Positions 36,857-44,546 of a stretch of DNA of 64,000 nucleotides are shown here, one piece after another (within the stretch, counting starts at the first letter, position 1; every line of letters begins with the position of its first letter). Origin of the DNA: Symbiodolus clandestinus. GTDB taxonomy: Bacteria; Pseudomonadota; Gammaproteobacteria; Enterobacterales; G038960095. The notes under the pieces are model-generated. The model saw only the letters and a program-made list of their open reading frames with translations. It was not told the DNA's origin and did not search any database. Both the position numbers and the translations under genes were made by a program. The stretch is taken from the NCBI GenBank assembly GCA_038960095.1, contig CP152425.1, positions 1,426,001-1,490,000 on the forward strand. The letters run 5' to 3'.

Positions 36857-36964
36857 TCAAGTTTTTTTACTTGCAAAAGTTTCTGTTATTTTTAGCAAAA
36901 TAGGAGAAATAATCGAAATTACCATTCCACCTACAATAGGCATAATAACTGAATTACTAATCAT
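36857..36964 (-). CDS. possible small hydrophobic peptide (35 aa)
   Basis: A 35-residue frame beginning MISNSVIMPIVGGMVISI has one predicted membrane segment and a short polar, basic tail (KITETFASKKT). The layout resembles small type I toxin-like peptides (hydrophobic stretch with PIV.G, charged tail), but this is a weak resemblance and could equally be a fragment of a lost membrane protein. Nothing else was found in the surrounding AT-rich gap of 36806-37266 apart from the purM leader. Confidence 0.2.
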   Translation of the reverse strand: MISNSVIMPIVGGMVISIISPILLKITETFASKKT

Positions 36965-37266
36965 TATATCATTTCTTAAAAAATTTGCTTCTTCTTATAT
37001 AAGGTATTTTTAAAAAATCTCTCATGCCATAGCATAATCTTTCCCCTCTGTTGGTAAAATTTAATAACATCAGTGATAACTTAATGGCTTTGATTACTTA
37101 TTATCTATATTGTATATAATTTTTAAAAAGTCTACTTTAAAATTTATTTGAAATAATATTTTTAAATGTAAATAAGTCAAAACCCTTGTTCTATTAATTT
37201 TAAAATAATGTTTGTTCCCCCTGGGTTATTTAGTTATAATCACCAGAAAATCGAAGGGAAAAATCC

Positions 37267-38324
37267 GTGGGCACAACACCACTAACTTACCAGCAAGCTG
37301 GCGTCAATATTGACGCAGGCAATGAACTTGTGCAACGCATCCGCCCCTTGGCAAAAGCAACTCACCGCCCTGAAGTCATTGGTGGTCTTGGGGGTTTTGC
37401 TGCGCTTTGCGCCTTGCCCCAACATTACCGTGAACCCATTTTAGTCTCGGCCACTGATGGAGTGGGTACCAAGCTGCGCTTTGCCATAGCGAGAGAGCAG
37501 CACCATACTATTGGAATCGATCTGGTGGCTATGTGTGTTAACGATCTCATTGTTCAAGGGGCTGAACCGCTATTTTTTCTTGACTACTATGCAACCAGTC
37601 ATCTGTCAGTGGAACAAGCAACTTCAGTGATTGCCGGCATTGCCGAAGGGTGCCAGCAGGCTCGTTGTGCCCTAGTTGGGGGTGAAACGGCGGAAATGCC
37701 TGGGATGTATCAATGCAATGATTATGATCTGGCAGGCTTTTGTGTGGGAGTGGTTGAGCGCTCACAAATTATTGATGGCTCAAAAATTCACGCGGGTGAT
37801 GCGATTGTTGCTTTAGCCTCTAGTGGTCCCCATGCTAATGGCTATTCGTTAATCCACAAGATTTTGAAACAAGTTGCGATTGATCCCAAAGAAACTCAAC
37901 TTGACGGTCGTCCGTTGATTGAGCATCTACTGACTCCCACCCGAATTTATGTTCCTACTGTATTAAACCTGTTCAAGCAGTATGATTTTCATGCTCTGGT
38001 ACACATTACGGGGGGGGGTTTTGGGAAAATATACCGCGAATCCTGCCAGCAGGGCTACAGGCTGTCCTCGATCAAAATAGCTGGCAGTGGCCTGCTGTTT
38101 TCCACTGGATACAGCAGCAAGGTTCAATAGCGCTTCATGAAATGTATCGTACTTTTAATTGCGGCGTTGGTATGCTGCTGATTTTGCCTTCTCAACAAGT
38201 TGATAGTCTATTAGACACACTAAACTGCTTAGGTGAACAAGCTTGGGTGATTGGTTCAATGGTTAAATGTAAAGCTTCAGAGCCCCCGGTCATCATTCGT
38301 CCTACCGTGGTGCCTACTGTATGA
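37267..38324 (+). CDS. purM: phosphoribosylformylglycinamidine cyclo-ligase PurM, frameshifted at a G9 run
   Basis: PurM makes AIR from FGAM. A GTG start with AAGGG upstream opens VGTTPLTYQQAGVNIDAGNE, followed by GGLGGFAALCALP, SATDGVGTKLRFA and GGETAEMPGMY. At 38010-38018 nine G residues occur where ten are needed to read ITGGGFWENIP; as written, the frame shifts and stops at 38130. From the run onward the +1-corrected frame is open to 38324 and encodes the normal C terminus (HEMYRTFNCGVGMLLILP). The full product would be 352 residues (E. coli 345). purN starts in a 4-base overlap. A recent mutation, a sequencing error, or slippage rescue are all possible. Confidence 0.9.
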
Positions 38325-38983
38325 AAAAGCTGGTAATACTGATTTCAGGCCAAGGTAGCAATCTACAGGCGTTGATTGATCACTGTCAGCAAGGGAGCAT
38401 CCCGGCACAAATCCAAGCGGTGATCAGCGATCAAGCAGCGGCTTATGGCTTGGTTCGTGCTCAGCAGGCGGGAATCCCCAGCGTGATTATAGGACGCTCT
38501 CCTAGCCTAACCCGAGTCCAATACGATCAGCTGTTAGCCGAAACAGTAGCTGCTTACCAACCCGATTTGGTGGTATTAGCTGGCTTTATGCATATTTTAG
38601 GGCCAAATTTTTTGCAGGCTTTCTCTCAGCAGATCCTTAATATCCACCCCTCTTTGCTGCCTAAGTACCCAGGCTTAAACACGCATCAGCAAGTGTTAGC
38701 CAACCAGGACACTTACCATGGGGCTACCGTGCATTTTGTAACGGAGCAACTTGATGCTGGGCCAGTAATCCTACAAGCGCGGATCGCTGTGTCGCCCCAA
38801 GAGACATTAGACAGCCTACGGTTTCGAGTCCAACAACAAGAGTGGGTTATCTATCCTCTGGCGGTCCGGTGGTTTATCGAAGGGCGATTAGTCATGCGAC
38901 ACGGATCTGCTTGGCTCGATCAGCAGCGACTCCCAAGCACGGGTTACCTATTTCCTGTTGATCTGTCTTTAGCCGAAAACTAA
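38321..38983 (+). CDS. purN: phosphoribosylglycinamide formyltransferase PurN
   Basis: PurN transfers a formyl group from 10-formyl-THF to GAR. It opens KLVILISGQGSNLQALIDHC and has VVLAGFMHIL, the catalytic ILNIHPSLLPKYPGLNTHQQ and TYHGATVHFVTEQLDAGPVI (with the conserved Asn, His and Asp). Length is 220 (E. coli 212). The ATGA overlap with the purM stop indicates translational coupling, as in E. coli purMN. Confidence 0.96.
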   Translation: MKKLVILISGQGSNLQALIDHCQQGSIPAQIQAVISDQAAAYGLVRAQQAGIPSVIIGRSPSLTRVQYDQLLAETVAAYQPDLVVLAGFMHILGPNFLQAFSQQILNIHPSLLPKYPGLNTHQQVLANQDTYHGATVHFVTEQLDAGPVILQARIAVSPQETLDSLRFRVQQQEWVIYPLAVRWFIEGRLVMRHGSAWLDQQRLPSTGYLFPVDLSLAEN

Positions 38984-38987
38984 TGAT

Positions 38988-39172
38988 TCAATGGTTAGTA
39001 GAGATCCTATCTTCAAATCTTAACCCTGGGAGCTGTTCAAATTCTCGCAAATGATCGTAATGGCACTGATGCAAAGTTACCCATAACAGTGGTTAAATCG
39101 TTCCCGTACGGTGTGCGGTCGATTTTTAATAGTAAAAATGCAGATATTGGTATCTAACAAATATTTGAGGAT
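38988..39172 (-). pseudogene. vapC-type toxin remnant (start codon lost, internal deletion)
   Basis: Directly after vapB on the minus strand, frames read ILKYLLDTNICIFTIKNRPH then TVRERFN (the VapC PIN-domain N terminus with its first Asp), CISAITI in a shifted frame, and then DHLREFEQLPGLRFEDRI (the VapC C terminus). About 80 central residues are missing. The codon overlapping the vapB stop is ATC where VapC genes have ATG (TAATC for TAATG). The toxin is therefore inactive. Confidence 0.75.
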
Positions 39173-39408
39173 TAAAAGACTTGTCGCTGCTGGCCGTTAG
39201 GTTGCTCACGCGAAACCATAAAATCTGCATCCACTGCTTCGTTAGCAAACCAACTATCCCAGGTTTCTCCAACAGGGGAAACTATCCAGACACAGCCTAA
39301 TGCGATGATATCAACTTGCTTGACGTTATCAGGAAACGCTACCACTTTCGGTAAACGAACTGCCTGACTTTGATTATGCTTAAGAGTGTTGTCTGCTCCA
39401 TTGGTCAA
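39172..39408 (-). CDS. vapB: VapB-type antitoxin, orphan
   Basis: The 78-residue protein has the AbrB/SpoVT-like antitoxin core NQSQAVRLPKVVAFPDNVKQ, then VDIIALGCVWIVSPVGETWD and SWF, closing with MVSREQPNGQQRQVF, like enteric VapB/MvpA proteins. Antitoxins of this kind bind VapC and repress their own operon. The partner toxin gene just downstream is wrecked, so this gene is an orphan that may persist by chance or may neutralise toxins encoded elsewhere. Confidence 0.85.
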   Translation of the reverse strand: MTNGADNTLKHNQSQAVRLPKVVAFPDNVKQVDIIALGCVWIVSPVGETWDSWFANEAVDADFMVSREQPNGQQRQVF

Positions 39409-39493
39409 TAAACCTCTTTAGTACATACAACTTATATATACCAAGAACAGTCTTTTGCTTACATTCAGTCAAAGAAAACAATTGCCAATGTCT

Positions 39494-40459
39494 CTAAGTT
39501 TCAGTCAATGCTTGCTGTACTAAAGCATATAACAAGTCAAAATGGGCTATTGAGTCATTTAGCGCTGGAATGTAGTGGAATCGCTCGCCGCCAGCTTTTA
39601 TAAAAATTGCTCGTCCTTGCTGCTGGATCTCCTCTAGGGTTTCTAAACAGTCACTAGCAAAACCAGGACAAATCACCTGCAGGTGCTTAACCCCTTGCCG
39701 CGCTAGCTGACGTAATTTTGGCTCCGTGTAGGGGGTTAACCAAGCGGCATAGCCAAAGCGAGATTGATAACTGATTTCCCACTGTTCTGAGCTAAGCGAC
39801 AGTTGAGAAACGATGGCTGCCGTTGTTGCCTGGCAACGCTGTGCGTAGTCATCACCCTGTTGACCATAGCGCTTGGGGATCCCATGATAGGAAAATAGCC
39901 ATTTATCCGGCTTGCCATACTGAGCTGCCGCTGCTTGGAGTTGCTGTTTTAGAGCCTGTATATACAAAGGGTGGGTCGCATAATCACGGATAAAATGAAT
40001 TTGGGGCAATCGACGATAACGCTTTAATACCTGTGCTAGCTGATCCCAAACCGCTGCCGTGGTGGTGCTGCTGTACTGAGGAAACAGCGGTAGAACAATA
40101 ACGCGCTCAACCCCTTGCGTCAGTAACGCTTGAATAGCCGATCCTAATGAGGGTTGACCATAGGTCATCCCCAGCTGCACGACAATCCCAGAGGTTAACT
40201 GTTCCGATAAAGCTTGTTGCTGTCGGCGACTATAAACTGCTAGGGGAGAACCCTCTGCGTTCCAAATTGCTTGATAGCGCTGTGCTAAGGTACGACAGCG
40301 CCGAGGTAGAATGAATCCATAAAGCAGCGGATACCAGAGCCAGCGGGGAAGATCAATAACCCTGGGATCTCGCAAAAAGGGGGAGAGAAAAGCTCTCACC
40401 GCCGTTGCAGTAGCGGCACTTGGGGTGCCTACGTTAACCATCAAAACGCCAGTTTTCAC
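39494..40459 (-). CDS. hemH: ferrochelatase HemH
   Basis: HemH inserts Fe2+ into protoporphyrin IX, the last step of haem synthesis. Typical features are VLMVNVGTPSAAT at the N terminus, LPLFPQYSSTTTAAVWDQL, the catalytic-His block WLFSYHGIPKRY (near residue 190), YQSRFGYAAWLTPYTE, and CPGFASDCLETLEEI with the conserved Glu. Length is 321 (E. coli 320). It lies downstream of adk in the htpG-adk-hemH order of E. coli. Confidence 0.96.
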   Translation of the reverse strand: MKTGVLMVNVGTPSAATATAVRAFLSPFLRDPRVIDLPRWLWYPLLYGFILPRRCRTLAQRYQAIWNAEGSPLAVYSRRQQQALSEQLTSGIVVQLGMTYGQPSLGSAIQALLTQGVERVIVLPLFPQYSSTTTAAVWDQLAQVLKRYRRLPQIHFIRDYATHPLYIQALKQQLQAAAAQYGKPDKWLFSYHGIPKRYGQQGDDYAQRCQATTAAIVSQLSLSSEQWEISYQSRFGYAAWLTPYTEPKLRQLARQGVKHLQVICPGFASDCLETLEEIQQQGRAIFIKAGGERFHYIPALNDSIAHFDLLYALVQQALTET

Positions 40460-40505
40460 AAAACTTTTTTACCCTACAGCTCCAATGATCGACTCATTTT
40501 TGGTT

Positions 40506-41150
40506 TCACTTATCATTAAGCAGCACCCCTATCTGAGCACGAACTGCTTCAGCGGGTTGGCTAGCATCTAGCGTATGGTAGCGTAATTCGCTGTGTAAAG
40601 CTTGTTGCTGATAGTAGGCGATCAGAGGAGCCGTCTGTGCTTGATAGACTTGCAAACGCTGTCGAATAGTCTGTTCACGGTCATCATCACGCTGGGTTAA
40701 TGGCTCACCAGTGACATCATCTCGATTGGGGATCCGTGGCGGATGAGATTCTAGATGGTACACCCGTCCGGAAGGCTGATGGATTCGTCGACCACTTAGG
40801 CGCCGAATAATCTCTTCCTGCTCGACCAATAAATGGATCACCCAATCAACAACAATCCCTGCCTGGGTCAATGCCTCTGCTTGCGCTAAAGTTCGCGGAA
40901 AACCATCTAATAGACAGGGCTGTTGCCCCATCTGCTGCAATTGCTCCTTTACCAATGCAATGATTAAATCATCTGAGACCAACTGCCCGGCTGCCATGGC
41001 CTCCTGCACTTGCCGCCCCAAGCGACTCTGCTGTTGGATGGCAGCACGCAACAGATCGCCGGTGGCTAAATGCGCATAACCCTTTTCTTTCAAGGCGTGT
41101 GCTTGAGTCCCTTTCCCAGCACCCGGCGCCCCTAGTAAGATGATGCGCAT
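40506..41150 (-). CDS. adk: adenylate kinase
   Basis: Adk interconverts AMP, ADP and ATP. The P-loop GAPGAGKGTQ lies at residues 7-16, the NMP-binding part follows (LATGDLLRAAI), then LLDGFPRTLAQAEAL and the LID region RRIHQPSGRVYH with FxNPPRIPNRDDVTGEPLTQ-like sequence. Length is 214, identical to E. coli. It follows htpG by 31 bases on the same strand. Confidence 0.97.
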   Translation of the reverse strand: MRIILLGAPGAGKGTQAHALKEKGYAHLATGDLLRAAIQQQSRLGRQVQEAMAAGQLVSDDLIIALVKEQLQQMGQQPCLLDGFPRTLAQAEALTQAGIVVDWVIHLLVEQEEIIRRLSGRRIHQPSGRVYHLESHPPRIPNRDDVTGEPLTQRDDDREQTIRQRLQVYQAQTAPLIAYYQQQALHSELRYHTLDASQPAEAVRAQIGVLLNDK

Positions 41151-41181
41151 GCGGGCTCCTTAATTCGGATCATCTAACCTC

Positions 41182-43149
41182 CTAAGCGCTTAACAGTAGC
41201 CGATTGAGTCGCTGAATAAAGCGGTTAGGATCTTCTAAACTACCCTGTTCAGTCAGCAGCGCTTGCTCCAATAGCAGCTCAATCCATTCAGCAAATCGAT
41301 CTTCATCAGCTGTCTCAAAAGCACGCCGTACTAAAGGATGGCTAGGGTTCAATTCCAAGCTATAGTGAACTTCCGGAACCTTTTGACCCGCTGCCGCTAG
41401 TAGTTTGGCCATTTGGGTAGACATGCCATTACTTTCAGTGGTCACCACTGCCGGTGTATCAGTCAGTCGTTGGGTTAAGCGTACGGATTTAACCCGTTCT
41501 CCTAGCAGATTTTTGATCCGTTCTACCAGAGGGGATAGCTCATTCTCTAGCTGCTTGTGCTGTTCGTCATCACTTTCGGTCAATTTGTCAAGTTCTAAAT
41601 CTGACTGAGTAATCAATTGGAACGACTTACCTTTAAACTCAGTCAGATACCCCATCATCCATTCATCGATACGGTCGCTCAGCAGTAACACTTCCCAGTT
41701 TTTCTTCCGGAATAATTCCAGGTGAGGACTACTCTTAGCAGCCGCATAACTATCAGCGGTTAGATAATAGATCTTCTCCTGCTCTGACGGCATGCGAGCT
41801 AAATAGTCTGTCAGCCCGACATTAAAGTGGTTTTCACTGTTTTCCATCGAACTGTCATGCGTCGACGCAAAGCGCAGTAGCTGCGCGATGGTTTCACGAT
41901 TGCTATAATCCTCTGCAATCCCCTCTTTGAGGACGCTTCCAAATTGCTCCCAAAACTGCTGGTACTTTTTCTGCTCATCACTGGCCAGTTTTTCCAGCAT
42001 CTGCAACACCCGTTTGGTACAGGCACTGCGTAAACTCTGGGTAACCCGATTATCTTGTAAAATTTCACGAGAGACGTTTAATGGCAGATCATTTGAATCA
42101 ATAATTCCCCGCACGAACCGTAAGTAGGTGGGCATAAATTGTTCAGCATCATCCATAATAAAAACTCGCTGAACATAGAGCTTTAATCCATGCTTGCGCT
42201 CACGGTTCCACAGATCCCAGGGGGCTTTAGCTGGAATATAAAGCAAGCTGGTATACTCCTGCTTGCCTTCGACTCGATTATGACTCCAGGATAGAGGATC
42301 GGTAAAATCATGGGAAACATGCTGATAAAAAGTCGTATACTCTTCATCACTGATCTCATTTTTATTGCGGATCCATAAGGCTTGGGCCTTATTAATGCGT
42401 TCCCAAGTTATCTCAGTTTCAGAGGTTTCAGTGGCCCCTTCTTCAGCAGTAACGGTATCCTCGGCGTCTTCGTTGGTTTCATCCGTAGCCACTGCTTTCT
42501 CTTTTTTACACAGTAACTCTACCGGTAAAGCAATGTGATCAGAATATTTACCGATAATCGAGCGTAGTCGCCATTCATCGAGAAATTCATTCTCGCCTTC
42601 ACGTAGATGCAAAATAATTTCTGTTCCCCGATCAGTTTTGGTACAAGCAGAGAGCGTATATTCGCCTTCGCCGCTCGACTCCCAGTGAACCCCTTGATCG
42701 GCATCCAATCCGGCTGCTCGCGTCTTCACCTCGACTTTATCAGCCACAATAAAGGCTGAGTAAAACCCGACACCAAATTGACCAATTAACTGTTGATCAA
42801 CTGTATCACTGGTTCCCATAGAGGCTAAAAACTCTTTAGTGCCTGATTTCGCGATTGTCCCTAGATGATCAATCACCTCTTGCCGGCTCATGCCAACCCC
42901 ATTATCGCTGATGGTTAAGGTACGTTGTTCTTTATCAAACCACAAACGAACCCGTAGATCGCCTTCACCCTCATAAAGTTGTGGTTCAGATAGAGCTCGA
43001 AAACGCAGCTTATCCGCAGCGTCTGAAGCATTAGAGATCAATTCACGCAAAAAAATCTCTTTGTTAGAGTAGAGTGAGTGAATCATTAGCTGTAGTAGCT
43101 GCTTTACTTCCGACTGAAAGCCTCGGGTTTCCCGTTCTGTCCCCTGCAT
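41182..43149 (-). CDS. htpG: Hsp90-family chaperone HtpG
   Basis: HtpG is the bacterial Hsp90. The GHKL ATPase domain shows FLRELISNASDAADKLRF, DNGVGMSRQEVIDHLGTIAK and FGVGFYSAFIVADKV. The middle domain has LWNRERKHGLKLYVQRVFIM and RGIIDSNDLPLNVSREIL; the C-terminal dimerisation domain follows. Length is 655 against 624 in E. coli; the extra residues are mainly an acidic linker (DETNEDAEDTVTAEEG region, about residues 225-250), more like cytosolic eukaryotic Hsp90s in charge. A heat-shock promoter candidate is upstream. Confidence 0.97.
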   Translation of the reverse strand: MQGTERETRGFQSEVKQLLQLMIHSLYSNKEIFLRELISNASDAADKLRFRALSEPQLYEGEGDLRVRLWFDKEQRTLTISDNGVGMSRQEVIDHLGTIAKSGTKEFLASMGTSDTVDQQLIGQFGVGFYSAFIVADKVEVKTRAAGLDADQGVHWESSGEGEYTLSACTKTDRGTEIILHLREGENEFLDEWRLRSIIGKYSDHIALPVELLCKKEKAVATDETNEDAEDTVTAEEGATETSETEITWERINKAQALWIRNKNEISDEEYTTFYQHVSHDFTDPLSWSHNRVEGKQEYTSLLYIPAKAPWDLWNRERKHGLKLYVQRVFIMDDAEQFMPTYLRFVRGIIDSNDLPLNVSREILQDNRVTQSLRSACTKRVLQMLEKLASDEQKKYQQFWEQFGSVLKEGIAEDYSNRETIAQLLRFASTHDSSMENSENHFNVGLTDYLARMPSEQEKIYYLTADSYAAAKSSPHLELFRKKNWEVLLLSDRIDEWMMGYLTEFKGKSFQLITQSDLELDKLTESDDEQHKQLENELSPLVERIKNLLGERVKSVRLTQRLTDTPAVVTTESNGMSTQMAKLLAAAGQKVPEVHYSLELNPSHPLVRRAFETADEDRFAEWIELLLEQALLTEQGSLEDPNRFIQRLNRLLLSA

Positions 43150-43220
43150 GCGAATACCTCGTTTTAATAAATCATAATCAATTGTCTAGGCGTTAGTGCT
43201 GATAGCCGTGTGTCTTAGAC

Positions 43221-43249
43221 ATATAAGGTCTGCCTCTGTCGATTTCAAG
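43221..43249 (-). promoter_or_regulatory. candidate sigma-32 heat-shock promoter of htpG
   Basis: On the minus strand CTTGAAA (43243-43249), an exact sigma-32 -35 element, is followed after 14 bases by CCTTATAT (43221-43228), a weaker match to the CCCCATNT -10. It lies about 70-100 bases before the htpG ATG, as expected for this sigma-32-dependent gene. Confidence 0.5.
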
Positions 43250-43418
43250 GCCAGTGTACCAGTAACTTCCGCTAATTTTTTCCTTAAAATCTGCGTAAAA
43301 ATCTATTAATTGATGCCATTAAAACAACTTTAAAGGTTATTGAGGATTTTTTTGATCTCTTGTTGCTTTATAATCCCTATCAACTGACTGGACTAGTTTT
43401 TAGGAATGACTTGATCTT

Positions 43419-44546
43419 ATGCCCCCTACCCACTTATTAACTCAATCCAATAAAACCACTGGGTTAATCCTGGTAGGCCTATTACTGATAATCAGTGGCT
43501 TTGGTTGGCAACGCTGGCGTAAAAGTTCTCCAGTCCTTGGGCCCACGATTACCGTTGAGCGACAAGATTTATTACGGACTCTATTAGCGACTGGAAAACT
43601 AGAGGCGATCAATCAAGTAGAAGTTGGAACTCAAGTCAGTGGTCAATTGCAGCAGATAACCGTAAAACTAGGGGATTATGTTAAACAAGATCAGCTGTTA
43701 GCCACGCTAGATGCTGTTGATGCCAAGCACCAGGTTGCTATTTCTCGAGCTAAATTAGCAGCCGCTGTTGCTGAACAGCAGCAGGCGACCATTCAGTTAA
43801 AACTGGCTCAACAAAAGCAGCAACGGCTAAAACAGTTAGTACATCGGCAAGCATCCGAACCGCAGAAGCTTGATGAGGCTAACGCTGAACTAGCCCGTCA
43901 ACAAGCAGAATGTGGTAGGGCAGCCGCCCAAACAAAGCAGCAACACCTTGAGTTACAGCAAAGGCAGCACCAACTAACCCAAATGCAGGTGACGGCTCCC
44001 TGTGCCGGCCAGGTGGTATCAATCCCAGTGAAAGTGGGACAGACCGTTGTCTCTTCTCAAGCCGCCTCTACCCTTCTCATACTAGCGGATTTGCATCGTA
44101 TGAAGGTACGCACACTGGTTTCTGAAGCAGATATCATCCATCTATCACCTGGATTAGCCGCTGAATTTACACTACTGGGAGATTCACAGCGCTGTTTTTC
44201 AGGAACGATTCTTTCTATTGAATGTCTGCCAGAATCGACCAATGAAGGGATATTTTATCCAGTCATCTTTGAGGTTGATAACCCCGACGGATTATTACGC
44301 CCCGCAATGACAGCTCAGGTGATGATCACCTTAGAACGTCTCGATAAGGTACTGACGATCCCTTATTCTGCTTTAGACTATAAGGACCACGACAACAGTT
44401 ATTATGTCCAAACGTTGGTTAATGGCAAGCCACAAGCACGAAAAGTGACCTTAGGCGCCCGCAATAATTTTGTGGTACAAGTGGTTGATGGGGTGTCTGC
44501 AGGCGATCAATTATTGCTGAGAGAACTTCCTAAACATGCTCACTAA
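43419..44546 (+). CDS. macA: MacA-like periplasmic adaptor of a MacAB-TolC pump
   Basis: MacA-type membrane-fusion proteins link the MacB ABC pump to TolC. There is one N-terminal membrane anchor (GLILVGLLLIISGFGW), then a biotinyl-lipoyl half (GKLEAINQVEVGTQVSGQLQ), a long coiled coil of alternating Gln/Ala/Leu (about residues 105-190), the second lipoyl half (VTAPCAGQVVSIPVKVGQTV) and a beta-barrel domain. Length is 375 (E. coli 371). It overlaps macB by 11 bases. The pump may export macrolides, lipoproteins, peptides or siderophores; the substrate is unknown here. Confidence 0.88.
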   Translation: MPPTHLLTQSNKTTGLILVGLLLIISGFGWQRWRKSSPVLGPTITVERQDLLRTLLATGKLEAINQVEVGTQVSGQLQQITVKLGDYVKQDQLLATLDAVDAKHQVAISRAKLAAAVAEQQQATIQLKLAQQKQQRLKQLVHRQASEPQKLDEANAELARQQAECGRAAAQTKQQHLELQQRQHQLTQMQVTAPCAGQVVSIPVKVGQTVVSSQAASTLLILADLHRMKVRTLVSEADIIHLSPGLAAEFTLLGDSQRCFSGTILSIECLPESTNEGIFYPVIFEVDNPDGLLRPAMTAQVMITLERLDKVLTIPYSALDYKDHDNSYYVQTLVNGKPQARKVTLGARNNFVVQVVDGVSAGDQLLLRELPKHAH

